Positions 45,436 to 53,325 of a DNA stretch of 64,000 nucleotides are shown here, in pieces (position 1 is the stretch's first letter; the number at the start of each line of letters is the position of its first letter). Origin of the DNA: Burkholderia sp. PAMC 26561. GTDB lineage: Bacteria; Pseudomonadota; Gammaproteobacteria; Burkholderiales; Burkholderiaceae. The stretch is from NCBI RefSeq assembly GCF_001557535.2, contig NZ_CP014309.1, forward strand, positions 1-64,000, in the 5' to 3' direction. Both the position numbers and the translations under genes were made by a program. Below the pieces are notes generated by a model, which was given only the letters and a program-made list of their open reading frames with translations, searched no databases and had not been told where the DNA came from.

Positions 45436-45871
45436 AACCGGCGAGCCAAACGCTCGCGTGCGGCGAGATCCGCTATCTCCCCACGTTCGCGATGAGGTCA
45501 TGGCGGAGATATTGGGTGACGTTCATACGCTGCACAAGTCGGTAAGCGATCTCGCTGCAATCATTCAGACATCTGACGAACGATTGAGCGGCCGTATTGC
45601 CGACCTGCTCAAGGTATCGAGTGACTTTGCCAATGCACGCGAGGGCGCGATCGCGGAGCTTTCTGCCCAAGCAAGCATTGCCACCCAACGGCGCATTGCG
45701 GACTCACTCGGCGGCATATTGGCCAAGGTGGACCTCACGCTCGCGTCGATTGGAGGGACCGTGCGGGATAGCAATACTCGCCGGCTCATCGAGCTGTTTG
45801 CGGTCGCACTCGCAAGTGCGGCGCTGGCGGGCGCCGCAACCCTTGCCGGCGTCTGGGCGTTGATTCATTGA
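45428..45871 (+). CDS. StbC-like tail-anchored protein
   Basis: In this 147-aa protein a long helical region (SDLAAIIQTSDERLSGRIADLL, then SLGGILAKVDLTLASIGG) ends in one membrane helix (LFAVALASAALAGAATLAGVWALIH). It overlaps stbB by 8 bases. In R388, stbC follows stbB. Sequence identity could not be judged, so the name is positional. Confidence 0.5.
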   Translation: MSETGEPNARVRRDPLSPHVRDEVMAEILGDVHTLHKSVSDLAAIIQTSDERLSGRIADLLKVSSDFANAREGAIAELSAQASIATQRRIADSLGGILAKVDLTLASIGGTVRDSNTRRLIELFAVALASAALAGAATLAGVWALIH

Positions 45872-45883
45872 GACCGAACCGCG

Positions 45884-46300
45884 ATGACATTCCAATTTGA
45901 CGCGATAGGCGCGGGATTCGAGTTTGACGCGCACGCCCTCGCCGATCACGCATGGTCTGTCGCGCAGCGCGCTACGATCGCCACCCTGCAGGCGTTTTAC
46001 GCAGAAATTGAAACGTGGCCCGCCGATGCGGTGGGCGTGGCTTGGGAAGCGTACTCGTCGGATATCCACGCCAGCCGGTGGGCGGATATGGCGCGAGCTG
46101 GAGAAGGGTGGTTTTTGGCGTACCTCTACATACGGCAACTGCGCCCGGAGCTTGATTTCTGGACGATCACCTTCAACCGCAAGCAGTTCAGCGCATACGC
46201 CGAATCGAAGCCCTGGACTGTGCACGCACCGTTGCCCCGTTGGGCAAATCGGGATCCCGTAGTACCGCGTGAAGAAGACGTCCCCCTCACGCAAAAGTAG
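45884..46300 (+). CDS. Hypothetical plasmid protein
   Basis: This 138-aa acidic protein rich in Trp and aromatic residues (FQFDAIGAGFEFDAHALADHAWSV, HASRWADMARAGEGWFLAYLYIR) has no recognised family. It lies in the Stb-SSB part of the operon with short gaps on both sides. Confidence 0.55.
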   Translation: MTFQFDAIGAGFEFDAHALADHAWSVAQRATIATLQAFYAEIETWPADAVGVAWEAYSSDIHASRWADMARAGEGWFLAYLYIRQLRPELDFWTITFNRKQFSAYAESKPWTVHAPLPRWANRDPVVPREEDVPLTQK

Positions 46301-46331
46301 TTTCACCAACCTATTTATCGAGGAGTAAGTC

Positions 46332-46769
46332 ATGGTAAATCGAGTAACGCTGACTGGCCACCTAGGCGCCGACCCGGACGTGAAGGACCTGAGTGCAGGG
46401 GTCGTCGCCAATTGTCGACTCGCGACGACCGACTACTTTAAGGACCGAGCGAGCGGCACCATGAAAGAGGCCACGGAATGGCACCGCCTTGTGTTCTTCG
46501 GACGTTATGCCGAAATTGCACGGGACTTTTTAGCGAAGGGCTCTCGCATCTATATCGACGGTCGGCTGCGCACGCGCAAATGGTCCAGCAATGGCCAGGA
46601 CCGGTACACCACTGAAATCGTTGTCGAATCGCTCGAAATGATTGGCGCACCACGTGGTCACGCTCACCCGGAAGGAGAAACCGACGCGGGCGCACCGATG
46701 CCAAGCGATGGAGACGAGTGGGTTCGTGCGTATGACGAAGCGGAGTTATCTCAGGGTATCGCTCAGTGA
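46332..46769 (+). CDS. ssb: Single-stranded DNA-binding protein
   Basis: This 145-aa protein has an OB-fold with the SSB motifs NRVTLTGHLGADPDVK, EWHRLVFFGRYAEIARDFLAKGSRIYIDGRLRTRKW and YTTEIVVESLEM. The acidic end (EWVRAYDEAEL) is shorter than the chromosomal type and lacks the usual DDDIPF tip. It has a GAGGAG-like site upstream. Plasmid SSBs protect DNA during and after transfer. Confidence 0.92.
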   Translation: MVNRVTLTGHLGADPDVKDLSAGVVANCRLATTDYFKDRASGTMKEATEWHRLVFFGRYAEIARDFLAKGSRIYIDGRLRTRKWSSNGQDRYTTEIVVESLEMIGAPRGHAHPEGETDAGAPMPSDGDEWVRAYDEAELSQGIAQ

Positions 46770-46780
46770 AGAGTTAAACG

Positions 46781-47344
46781 ATGAAAAGAACCGACCATGA
46801 TCTTCGCTCAAACGTTCGCGCTATCGCAATTCCGCTGTCGATCGATCAGCCAACAGTGGTCGAGTTTCTCGGATCGCCGAACTGGGCCGTGAACCTGCCG
46901 TTTTATTTGAAGTGCGCATTGGCCTCGATCGCGGGTTTGGCCGTTGTGTGGAAGTCCGCCGCGTGGCCCACGCTAATTCCGTTCTTTTTGTTGATATCGG
47001 GGACGGTCGGGATTGCTATCGCTATCGGCCTGCGTGCTGCCACGACGGCGCAAACACAAATTGTGATCGATAGCGTTCGCATGACCATGCGCTACGGCAT
47101 TTTGAGCCGACGCGTAGCGAGCGTTGAAATGTATCGCGTCCAGAACGTCGAGTGCGTGAGCAGCTGGTGGGAACGGCTAATGGGCTTCGGGACGCTGGTT
47201 GTCGAGAGCAGCGACGTCAATCATCCCCGATGGACATTGCGTGGCATGCCGGATGTTGAGGTTTTGCGCGAGTGGATGAATCTTGCAGCGATCGCGCGAC
47301 GGGACGCCAAAGGCATTCGCGAAGTCAACATGGGACGCGTCTGA
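46781..47344 (+). CDS. PH-domain (bPH2) membrane protein
   Basis: In this 187-aa protein two membrane helices near residues 38-85 (LKCALASIAGLAVVWKS, FFLLISGTVGIAIAIGLR) come before a bPH2 domain (MRYGILSRRVASVEMYRVQNVECVSSWWERLMGFGTLVVESSD). This is the pattern of YdbT-type membrane-flanked proteins. Its role in plasmids is unknown. It sits between ssb and mobC. Confidence 0.72.
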   Translation: MKRTDHDLRSNVRAIAIPLSIDQPTVVEFLGSPNWAVNLPFYLKCALASIAGLAVVWKSAAWPTLIPFFLLISGTVGIAIAIGLRAATTAQTQIVIDSVRMTMRYGILSRRVASVEMYRVQNVECVSSWWERLMGFGTLVVESSDVNHPRWTLRGMPDVEVLREWMNLAAIARRDAKGIREVNMGRV

Positions 47345-47345
47345 A

Positions 47346-47738
47346 ATGAGCCACGCCGCTAAATCCACTAAGCGTGGACGCCGTGCGATGGCAGCTGAGA
47401 CACAGTTGGCCAAGCGGGTCGGATTTCGGCTGACTGATGCGGAACACCGTGCGTATCTGGCAAAAGTTGGAGCATCCGGCATGAGCGCGTCTGAATTTTT
47501 TCGTGATTGTGTACTGACCAACCGCACGCGGATCGTTGCGCGTCAACCGTTGAGCATCGACAAAAAGCGTGCGCTGCTGGTCGTCAATAAATCCGGCAAC
47601 AACCTGAATCAGATCGCCCATGTGTTAAACGCAGCGCGTTTGGATAGTAGCGCGACGGAAAGTACCTATCTCGCGGCCCTCGATGCGTTGGAAAGCATTG
47701 AACTGCTTTTAAAGGCGCACCTGCAAAATGTTGCTTAG
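47346..47738 (+). CDS. mobC: MobC-like relaxosome accessory protein
   Basis: In this 130-aa protein the N-terminal half is ribbon-helix-helix-like (VGFRLTDAEHRAYLAKVGASGMSASEFFRDCVL). The second half has the conserved mobilisation motif NKSGNNLNQIAHVLN. The chosen Met at 47346 gives MSHAAKSTKRGRR, and its ATG overlaps nothing. It binds near the transfer origin and helps the relaxase. The relaxase start lies 10 bases inside its 3' end. Confidence 0.85.
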   Translation: MSHAAKSTKRGRRAMAAETQLAKRVGFRLTDAEHRAYLAKVGASGMSASEFFRDCVLTNRTRIVARQPLSIDKKRALLVVNKSGNNLNQIAHVLNAARLDSSATESTYLAALDALESIELLLKAHLQNVA

Positions 47739-50601
47739 GGCGAAGGGGCGGCACGATGGCGTAAAGGAATATCTCGAGAAAGGCCGCAAGCTTGGCCGCG
47801 AACTGGAACGCGACGAGATGGACGAGCGCGTGGTTCTCGCCGGCGACCTGGAATTAACTGATTCGATTATCCAGTCCATCGACGTCGCGCCCAATGTCGA
47901 CCGGTATTTGTCGGTCACGATGAGCTTTAAAGAAGATAACGTAAGCCGCGAAACGCTGGAAGCGATCACTGAAGATTTCCGAAAATTCGTCGGCGTCGCG
48001 TATCTCCCTGAAGAGTTCAATTTCTATGCGGAAGCGCATCTTCCGAAGGTCAAAAGCTATCTTGACGGTGCCGGCGCGCTGGTTGAACGAAAGCCGCACA
48101 TTCATATCGTTATTCCGAAGCTGAATCTGATTTCGGGCGGTCACCTTGAAGCGCTGGGCTTCTACAAATCAAACATTCAGTACATCGAGGCATTTCAGGA
48201 ACACGTGAACGCGAAGTACGGTTTGGCGAGTCCCAAGGATCATCGGCGCACGGGATTTACAAGCGAGTCTGAAATGATCAGCCGTTACAAGGGCGACCTC
48301 TTTAAGCCTGCGAGCCGCGATATCAAAGAGACGGTTCTGAATGCGATGCTGGATCGGAAGATCGAGCGCTACGACGATTTTTTGGCTCTCTTGGCTGAGC
48401 ACGGTGAAGCGCGGCTACGCAATGAAGGGCGCGACAACGAGTACGCGAACGTGAAGCCTCAGGATGCGCTGAAGGGTGTCAATCTGAAAGAAGGGGTCTT
48501 TTCACGTGCGTTCATCGAACTGCCCACGCAAGACAAATTATCGCAGCTCTCGGCAGACGTTTCCGTGACGTATGAAGCAACTGGCAGGGCCCGTGAGACC
48601 GACGCACGCTATCTCGACGCATTGGCGCAGTGGAAGCAAACCCGTGCGCTCGAAGTGAAATATCTGAATAACGGCAACACCAAAAGTTTCCCCGCTTATC
48701 GAGCGGCATCCCTCAATGAACGCGTGGCCATGCTTGAACAGCGGCGTGACGCGTTCTATTCAAAACATTTGGATGATTATCATGAGTCAGGATCAGGACG
48801 ACAATCAAGCGGACAACCAGAGGGATATGCACCAGGCAAAGCACGAGGAATCGGCGAACGCGACGCCGGCGACGGACGTGTTCGCGGCGATGGACGACTA
48901 TATGAATTCGACAGAAGCGCCGGAGTCGGATCTCGAGTCGATCCCCAGCTCGACGCCAGATTTCCACGCGGCCCCGGATCGGGAAGCCTCGGCGGCCTCC
49001 CGCCCGATTCCCGGCGCGACATCCCCGGCGAATCCCGCGGAACTATTCCCGAACACCGGCAGCATGGCGCTCTCCCAGATTCCCAAGGAACGCCGTCCTC
49101 GGCCTTCAACGGTATGCGAGGTATGTCCGGCGTCCCTGTGGACCGCTTCGCCCCACGACGTGCAGTGCTGGTGCCGGATCATGCACTTCACGAGCTGGAG
49201 CACGAACGCACCGTACCAACGGATAGCCTGCGACGGAATCGCCATCGCGAGCGACCAGGCGTAAGGGCAACCGGTCGACGTGCCGATAGCGTTCTGTCGC
49301 AGCGTATGCGCGACGAGCGCGAACATATCGCCCAACGTTCCGCCCGCGATGAGTACTCTGACATTCGCGCGAACTTGGATCCCCATCGATTGCTTGCTGA
49401 GCTGTCGCACTCTCACGGCGTGCGGCCGGAGAAATACGGGATCACGGTGGGTCGCGATGGCGCAAGTCGAATCCGCGCTGGTGCCCGGCATTTGAACGTC
49501 TCGGATTTCTTGACCAAGGAACTGCATCTGCCCTGGCGCGACGCATCCGAGATCCTTGGCGGTTCGTACCAGCGTCAGATGTCGGGCGCTGCCTTCCCCT
49601 TAGCCCGCGAGCTTCCACGTGCCGCACTCTGGCGCGAGTACACGATCGACCGGGACGTTTTCCGGCGCGCGCGCCAGGACGCCATGGCGACGCAGCAATC
49701 CAGCGAACAATCACGCCGCGCTCAAATCAAACAGACTTTCAATGTCGCTCGCGACGCGGCACGCAACCATCTTGATTTGCGGCCGTCCGGCCGGCGCGCG
49801 CTGGCGTCGATCGCCCGAATGACCAAGGCAGACGCAGAACAGACATTGCGCGGTCAGATCCAACTCGAGCGCGAAGGGTTGAAAGCGAAGTATGGTCAGC
49901 GTCATGGCGCGACCTTTGGTGAGTTCCTGCAGGCGCGCGCGCAAGCCGGCGACACCCGCGCATTGGTCGAGCTGCGCCGGATGCGTCCAACGATCTCGGA
50001 AGCACCTCAACCTGAAGAGAATTGGATCACAGCCGCTGGCGAAGAGCACGCGCGCAGGAAAAGTCAAGCGTCCACAGGAGAGGACGCAGAAGATCCGAGC
50101 GGATCAGGCTACGACAACCAAATCATTTACCGGGCGCCGTACTTGAGCTACGAAGTGCATCGGGACGGCGCCGTGACCTATCGGCACGATGGGCGCAGCG
50201 TGGTTCGGGATCACGGCCTCGCGGTACGCGTGCTGCAAACGGATCGTGCTGCAGTTGAAGCGGCTTTGCGCCTCGCGCACGCCAAGTTCGGACCGGCACT
50301 CAAGCTGCAAGGGCCGGTCGAAATGCAACGGGAAGCCGCGAAAGTCGCGGCAGAAGCGGGCTTGTATGTCGAGTTCTCCGACAATTCTCTTAACGACATC
50401 ATGCAAGCACGGCGTGTCGAGCTGATCGGCGATCGCGCGGCGGCTGTTGAGACGCGAACGCAAGATCGGTCACGCGTGCGCGATATCCCGGTAGCATCGC
50501 AGCCGGTAGCGCCTGATCGTGCCCCAGGTCCCATTCAAGACCCGGATCCGGTGCCGGATGGCGACTTACGTCCGCCCAGTCCCTTTGCGCCATCGTTATA
50601 A
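47728..50601 (+). CDS. Relaxase with C-terminal LPD7 domain
   Basis: This 957-aa protein has an N-terminal nicking domain covering residues about 1-330, with NFYAEAHLPKV and the metal-binding histidine motif RKPHIHIVIPKLN near residue 122, as in MOBP-type relaxases. Residues about 350-520 are a Gly/Arg/Pro-rich linker, followed by a helical region. Near 795-890 is an LPD7-type domain (YLSYEVHRDGAVTYRHDGRSVVRDHGLAVRVLQTDR). The relaxase nicks oriT and is piloted by VirD4. Its linker DNA also encodes a second protein in another frame (48782-49264). The MOB class was not assigned. Confidence 0.85.
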   Translation: MLLRAKGRHDGVKEYLEKGRKLGRELERDEMDERVVLAGDLELTDSIIQSIDVAPNVDRYLSVTMSFKEDNVSRETLEAITEDFRKFVGVAYLPEEFNFYAEAHLPKVKSYLDGAGALVERKPHIHIVIPKLNLISGGHLEALGFYKSNIQYIEAFQEHVNAKYGLASPKDHRRTGFTSESEMISRYKGDLFKPASRDIKETVLNAMLDRKIERYDDFLALLAEHGEARLRNEGRDNEYANVKPQDALKGVNLKEGVFSRAFIELPTQDKLSQLSADVSVTYEATGRARETDARYLDALAQWKQTRALEVKYLNNGNTKSFPAYRAASLNERVAMLEQRRDAFYSKHLDDYHESGSGRQSSGQPEGYAPGKARGIGERDAGDGRVRGDGRLYEFDRSAGVGSRVDPQLDARFPRGPGSGSLGGLPPDSRRDIPGESRGTIPEHRQHGALPDSQGTPSSAFNGMRGMSGVPVDRFAPRRAVLVPDHALHELEHERTVPTDSLRRNRHRERPGVRATGRRADSVLSQRMRDEREHIAQRSARDEYSDIRANLDPHRLLAELSHSHGVRPEKYGITVGRDGASRIRAGARHLNVSDFLTKELHLPWRDASEILGGSYQRQMSGAAFPLARELPRAALWREYTIDRDVFRRARQDAMATQQSSEQSRRAQIKQTFNVARDAARNHLDLRPSGRRALASIARMTKADAEQTLRGQIQLEREGLKAKYGQRHGATFGEFLQARAQAGDTRALVELRRMRPTISEAPQPEENWITAAGEEHARRKSQASTGEDAEDPSGSGYDNQIIYRAPYLSYEVHRDGAVTYRHDGRSVVRDHGLAVRVLQTDRAAVEAALRLAHAKFGPALKLQGPVEMQREAAKVAAEAGLYVEFSDNSLNDIMQARRVELIGDRAAAVETRTQDRSRVRDIPVASQPVAPDRAPGPIQDPDPVPDGDLRPPSPFAPSL
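48782..49264 (+). CDS. Nested TraH-like protein encoded inside the relaxase gene
   Basis: This 160-aa frame lies fully inside the relaxase gene. It opens MSQDQDDNQADNQRDMHQAK and is acidic for 65 residues (DVFAAMDDYMNSTEAPESDLE). It then has a compact cysteine motif: CEVCPASLWTASPHDVQCWCRIMHF in two parts, with CxxC, CxC and a later IACDGI. Such composition is unlike a chance frame, while the host frame is low-complexity linker. In RP4, traH is nested within traI. The start has no strong ribosome-binding site, which fits coupling to relaxase translation. The homology is inferred, not tested. Confidence 0.6.
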   Translation: MSQDQDDNQADNQRDMHQAKHEESANATPATDVFAAMDDYMNSTEAPESDLESIPSSTPDFHAAPDREASAASRPIPGATSPANPAELFPNTGSMALSQIPKERRPRPSTVCEVCPASLWTASPHDVQCWCRIMHFTSWSTNAPYQRIACDGIAIASDQA

Positions 50602-50622
50602 GGGTTTGGTTGGCACACTAGA

Positions 50623-51288
50623 TTACCCGGCTGGCGCTCCTGGTACGTTTACCGTCGCGCTTGCCAGCGGCACTGGCTGCATTGTTCGCTGGTGATCGTC
50701 CCGCAGTTTCTCAAACCGAATTTTTTGGTCACTCAAAAATTTATCGCGACTCCATTCACCGTTGATTGACGGTAGCGGAGGAAGGTTCGCGTGCTGCCGA
50801 AGTAGTTTCGCTATTCGCACGAATTCCAAACCCATTGCAGCATACCCGTGCCGTCGTTCCCAAAAAAAGCTTGCATATTCAGGCGGGTCGTCATAATCGC
50901 CCGCGTTTGAGATCTTGCGATTTAGTGTTTCAATTTGATATGGCAAACTCAAGATTTCATACATTAAATTGGATGGTAGCGACTTCCAATTAACATTAAG
51001 CGTGAGGGGATCGAAGTCAGGCGTCTTGACGGTTGTTTGATAAATTCCGCCCTCTCCAGCGGGTTGCCCATAACTTGTGCCGTCATCACCTACGACTGCA
51101 ACACAACCATCGACAAACCGATCTAGATGTGAAACGACAAGAATTGCCAAATAGGTAGTTTCTTTTTCCGATAAAGCAACCTCTTTCATTCGCTCGCGTT
51201 TGGAAGTTAGCGATCCTCCTAACCAAACTCCGCCTAGTCCCGATAACGCGGGTATCAATGTTGGTATGACATTCCAATCCAAGGGCAT
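50623..51288 (-). CDS. Hypothetical membrane-anchored protein
   Basis: This 221-aa protein has one N-terminal hydrophobic segment (VIPTLIPALSGLGGVWLGGSLTSKRER), followed by a soluble, mostly helical domain (ETTYLAILVVSHLDRFVDGCVAVV, then WKSLPSNLMYEILSLPYQIETLN). The region is A+T-richer than the transfer genes, which suggests a separate origin. It converges with the relaxase gene. Confidence 0.6.
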   Translation of the reverse strand: MPLDWNVIPTLIPALSGLGGVWLGGSLTSKRERMKEVALSEKETTYLAILVVSHLDRFVDGCVAVVGDDGTSYGQPAGEGGIYQTTVKTPDFDPLTLNVNWKSLPSNLMYEILSLPYQIETLNRKISNAGDYDDPPEYASFFWERRHGYAAMGLEFVRIAKLLRQHANLPPLPSINGEWSRDKFLSDQKIRFEKLRDDHQRTMQPVPLASATVNVPGAPAG

Positions 51289-51867
51289 GACTATTTCCTC
51301 GTAATACGGCTAGCAACAACGTAAATTTACGTTTCTCGGGACTTTAATCAGCCAATACGTGTACTGTGATTCGCGTTCAAGTCGAAAAGAGCCTAAATGC
51401 ACTTGCTCGTACTCGTGGATCGAACGGTGGCGATCTCGCCGAGCGTGTTTCCATATTAGACAATTTTGGCACTGAACCCGGCGGGATGTTACGCGGACGT
51501 GGCTCAGTCCAGTATTAACCTATTTTCGGTCTGGCGTGCCCTCCACATGCGTTTGAGCAATGGAGGGATGAATCGTGCACAAGGAGCGCCCAGTGGGCGC
51601 GACCCTGACGGCGTAGCCGTCGGGGTTTCAAAAGGGGACACCCCTTTTGGCACCATATGATCGGGAAAAAAAGCGAAGCATTTTTTGTCGAACATATGCA
51701 ACGTGCCTCCGTTAATCCTGAAATTTCAACCAATACTCATAATTCCGCAATAGCACTCCAAAGTCCTTCAAACTACTGCGCATCTACTTTTCTTATCCTC
51801 AAAAGTACTGCAAAATTACCGCAATAACGCTATCTTGTGCTTCAATACGACAACATCCAGAGCCGAT
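51289..51867. other. Non-coding region with hairpins and short repeats upstream of 51868
   Basis: No gene is supported in these 579 bases. The centre holds three consecutive hairpins (listed separately). The part just before the next gene (51743-51830) is A+T-rich and contains related short motifs: CCGCAATAGC, TACTGCGCA, TACTGCAAA and CCGCAATAAC. These may be binding sites for the plasmid protein encoded next. The combination suggests a transfer origin or stability site. Confidence 0.45.
51586..51649. repeat. Three consecutive hairpins (oriT-like block)
   Basis: The first is GCGCCCAGTGGGCGC at 51586-51600. The second has arms ACCCTGACGGC and GCCGTCGGGGT around GTA (51602-51626, one G-T wobble). 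The third is CAAAAGGGG-ACA-CCCCTTTTG at 51629-51649. All three arms are perfect or nearly so, and they are separated by only a few bases. They lie 1 kb after the relaxase and 220 bases before a small plasmid protein gene. Confidence 0.6.
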
Positions 51868-52365
51868 ATGACAGACGACCTGAAAACCGCTCTCCTGGCA
51901 CTCTCGCGCGAGTCGGATAAGCGCTCCGTCACCGCGCGTGTGGCCGAGCATTTCGCTGAAATTGAGGGAGCCCTGAGCGCAGGCGTTCAGAGAACCGCCG
52001 TGCTCGAAACGTTAACCCGTTACGGCATTGCGTTAAGCCTAAAAAACTTCGATAACATCCTTTACCGACTTCGAAAAAAACAGGCCGCTAATCCGACGGA
52101 GAAGAAAGATGCTATTCCTCCATCCACCGCTACCGGGAAGTCGGAATTAAAAAGCATGGCTCTCTTAACATCGCAAGAACAAAGCAACGCTTCGCTTTGC
52201 CAAACTAAAACTAGCGTTAAAACGCTGCCGGAGGACTGGATCACCGCTAAGTTGACGCCTGCTCAGTTTCGTCTGCTCTCGCCTAAACAAAGTAGAGCAA
52301 AAATCGACGCTGAAACTGCACAATTTTTTCCAAACCGATTTAAGCCAAACGCTGGCGATTCTTAA
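51868..52365 (+). CDS. Small plasmid protein with possible StbA-like DNA-binding N-terminus
   Basis: The 165-aa product starts MTDDLKTALLALSRESDKRS. Residues 30-70 are an HTH-like helical block (AGVQRTAVLETLTRYGIALSLKNFDNILYRLRKK), of the type seen in plasmid stability and transfer regulators. A disordered Ser/Thr-rich middle and a short conserved-looking end (ITAKLTPAQFRLLSPKQ) follow. Its position beside a hairpin region recalls StbA next to oriT in R388, but this is positional inference. Confidence 0.5.
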   Translation: MTDDLKTALLALSRESDKRSVTARVAEHFAEIEGALSAGVQRTAVLETLTRYGIALSLKNFDNILYRLRKKQAANPTEKKDAIPPSTATGKSELKSMALLTSQEQSNASLCQTKTSVKTLPEDWITAKLTPAQFRLLSPKQSRAKIDAETAQFFPNRFKPNAGDS

Positions 52366-52460
52366 TTCATCATTGCAGTGCGCCCATAACTACGCTAAAA
52401 AGCGGTCTGCAAAGGATGCTTGTATAAACATGGAGTATGGATTTAAATCTTTTGCCAATT

Positions 52461-52500
52461 AAAAAAGCGCTGACCCTCTTGTGGTTCAGCGCTTTTTGTT
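52461..52500. terminator. Bidirectional rho-independent terminator
   Basis: A stem of AAAAAGCGCTGAC-type arms (52462-52474 and 52484-52496) closes an eight-to-ten-base loop, flanked by A-run and T-run on opposite sides. It sits between the convergent genes ending at 52365 and 52528, so it can end both transcripts. Confidence 0.8.
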
Positions 52501-52527
52501 GCATTCACTTGCAGCGTCAAGCTAATG

Positions 52528-52851
52528 CTATGCAGCAAACACCACTTCAACATGGCCCGGTTTGGTCGAACGGCGTGCCGGGCCGACAACGATTTTTACG
52601 TCACGCCCAAGTTTGGCGAGACATTCGAGCATCTTCGCTTCACTAACACCACGGAATTGACCGCGCAGCAAATTGGACAGCTTGGGTTGTGTCATGCCCA
52701 GCACTTCCGCTGCTTGCTGTTGCGTCCATCGGCGGCCCTTGATGATCTCGCCAATCTTTGAGGCGAGTTGCGCCTTGACTAGCATTTCCTCCGCATCGGC
52801 CAATCCTAAGTCAGTATAGACATTGCCGCTGCTTTCTTCGTAGTCGGTCAT
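52528..52851 (-). CDS. XRE-type antitoxin (HigA-like)
   Basis: This 107-aa protein has a helix-turn-helix at residues about 30-80 (LASKIGEIIKGRRWTQQQAAEVLGMTQPKLSNLLRGQFRGVSEAKMLECLAKLG), followed by a short basic tail. It overlaps the toxin stop by four bases (ATGA) as the second gene of a toxin-first pair, the order used by higBA. It should neutralise the toxin and repress the operon. Confidence 0.85.
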   Translation of the reverse strand: MTDYEESSGNVYTDLGLADAEEMLVKAQLASKIGEIIKGRRWTQQQAAEVLGMTQPKLSNLLRGQFRGVSEAKMLECLAKLGRDVKIVVGPARRSTKPGHVEVVFAA

Positions 52852-53204
52852 TTCCTTTCCTTGGCAAGTTCTTCCGCGATCTTGAGTCTATCTCTGATCA
52901 GGTCCATATCCGGCTTCGGTGTCGCGATTCCGTGGGTCGCTTTCTTTTGAAAGCAATGCAGCACATACACCGCGTCGGCAAAACGCACCGTGTAGACCGC
53001 CCGGTAAGTCCCGCCTTCCGCCGATTCGACCACTTCAAGCACTCCCGCAGAACCAAATCCCTTGAGCGCCTTCGCGTCCACGTGTTTAAGACCTATCTGG
53101 GCCTGATGCAGCGCGAATCCAAAAGTGTCTTGTACGACTTCGGGCATCGCTTTCAGGTCTTTCTTGGAAGACGCTATCCAGCGCAGAGTCTTGATGTTTT
53201 CCAT
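52848..53204 (-). CDS. RelE/HigB-like toxin (phage-derived Gp49 type)
   Basis: This 118-aa protein begins MENIKTLRWIASSKKDLKAMPEVVQDTFGFAL. The core includes GLKHVDAKALKGFGSAGVLEVVE, GTYRAVYTVRFADAVYVLHCFQKKATHGIATPKPDMDLI, which is the Gp49-like RelE toxin pattern. Such toxins cleave mRNA on the ribosome. The start is the second candidate Met (53204), since the longer reading is not family-like. A TATAAT-like hexamer lies just upstream. Confidence 0.87.
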   Translation of the reverse strand: MENIKTLRWIASSKKDLKAMPEVVQDTFGFALHQAQIGLKHVDAKALKGFGSAGVLEVVESAEGGTYRAVYTVRFADAVYVLHCFQKKATHGIATPKPDMDLIRDRLKIAEELAKERK

Positions 53205-53261
53205 ACCATGGATTATATACAGATGGGTATAAATCACAAGCTCATCGACGCTCGGCTGACC

Positions 53262-53295
53262 AAAAATAAGACGCATCCGAATTTCTCCGGATGCG
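53262..53295 (-). terminator. Rho-independent terminator after parB
   Basis: Read leftward, CGCATCCG-GAGAAATT-CGGATGCG forms an eight-base stem (53295-53288 with 53279-53272) followed by TCTTATTTTT. It lies 31 bases past the parB-like stop. Confidence 0.75.
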
Positions 53296-53325
53296 CCCCG
53301 TGATCCCTACGCGCGGACTATCCGA

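Noticed and set aside
46900..47090. Possible extra small genes opposite the PH-domain gene
   Set aside because: Short antisense frames without ribosome-binding sites or family resemblance.
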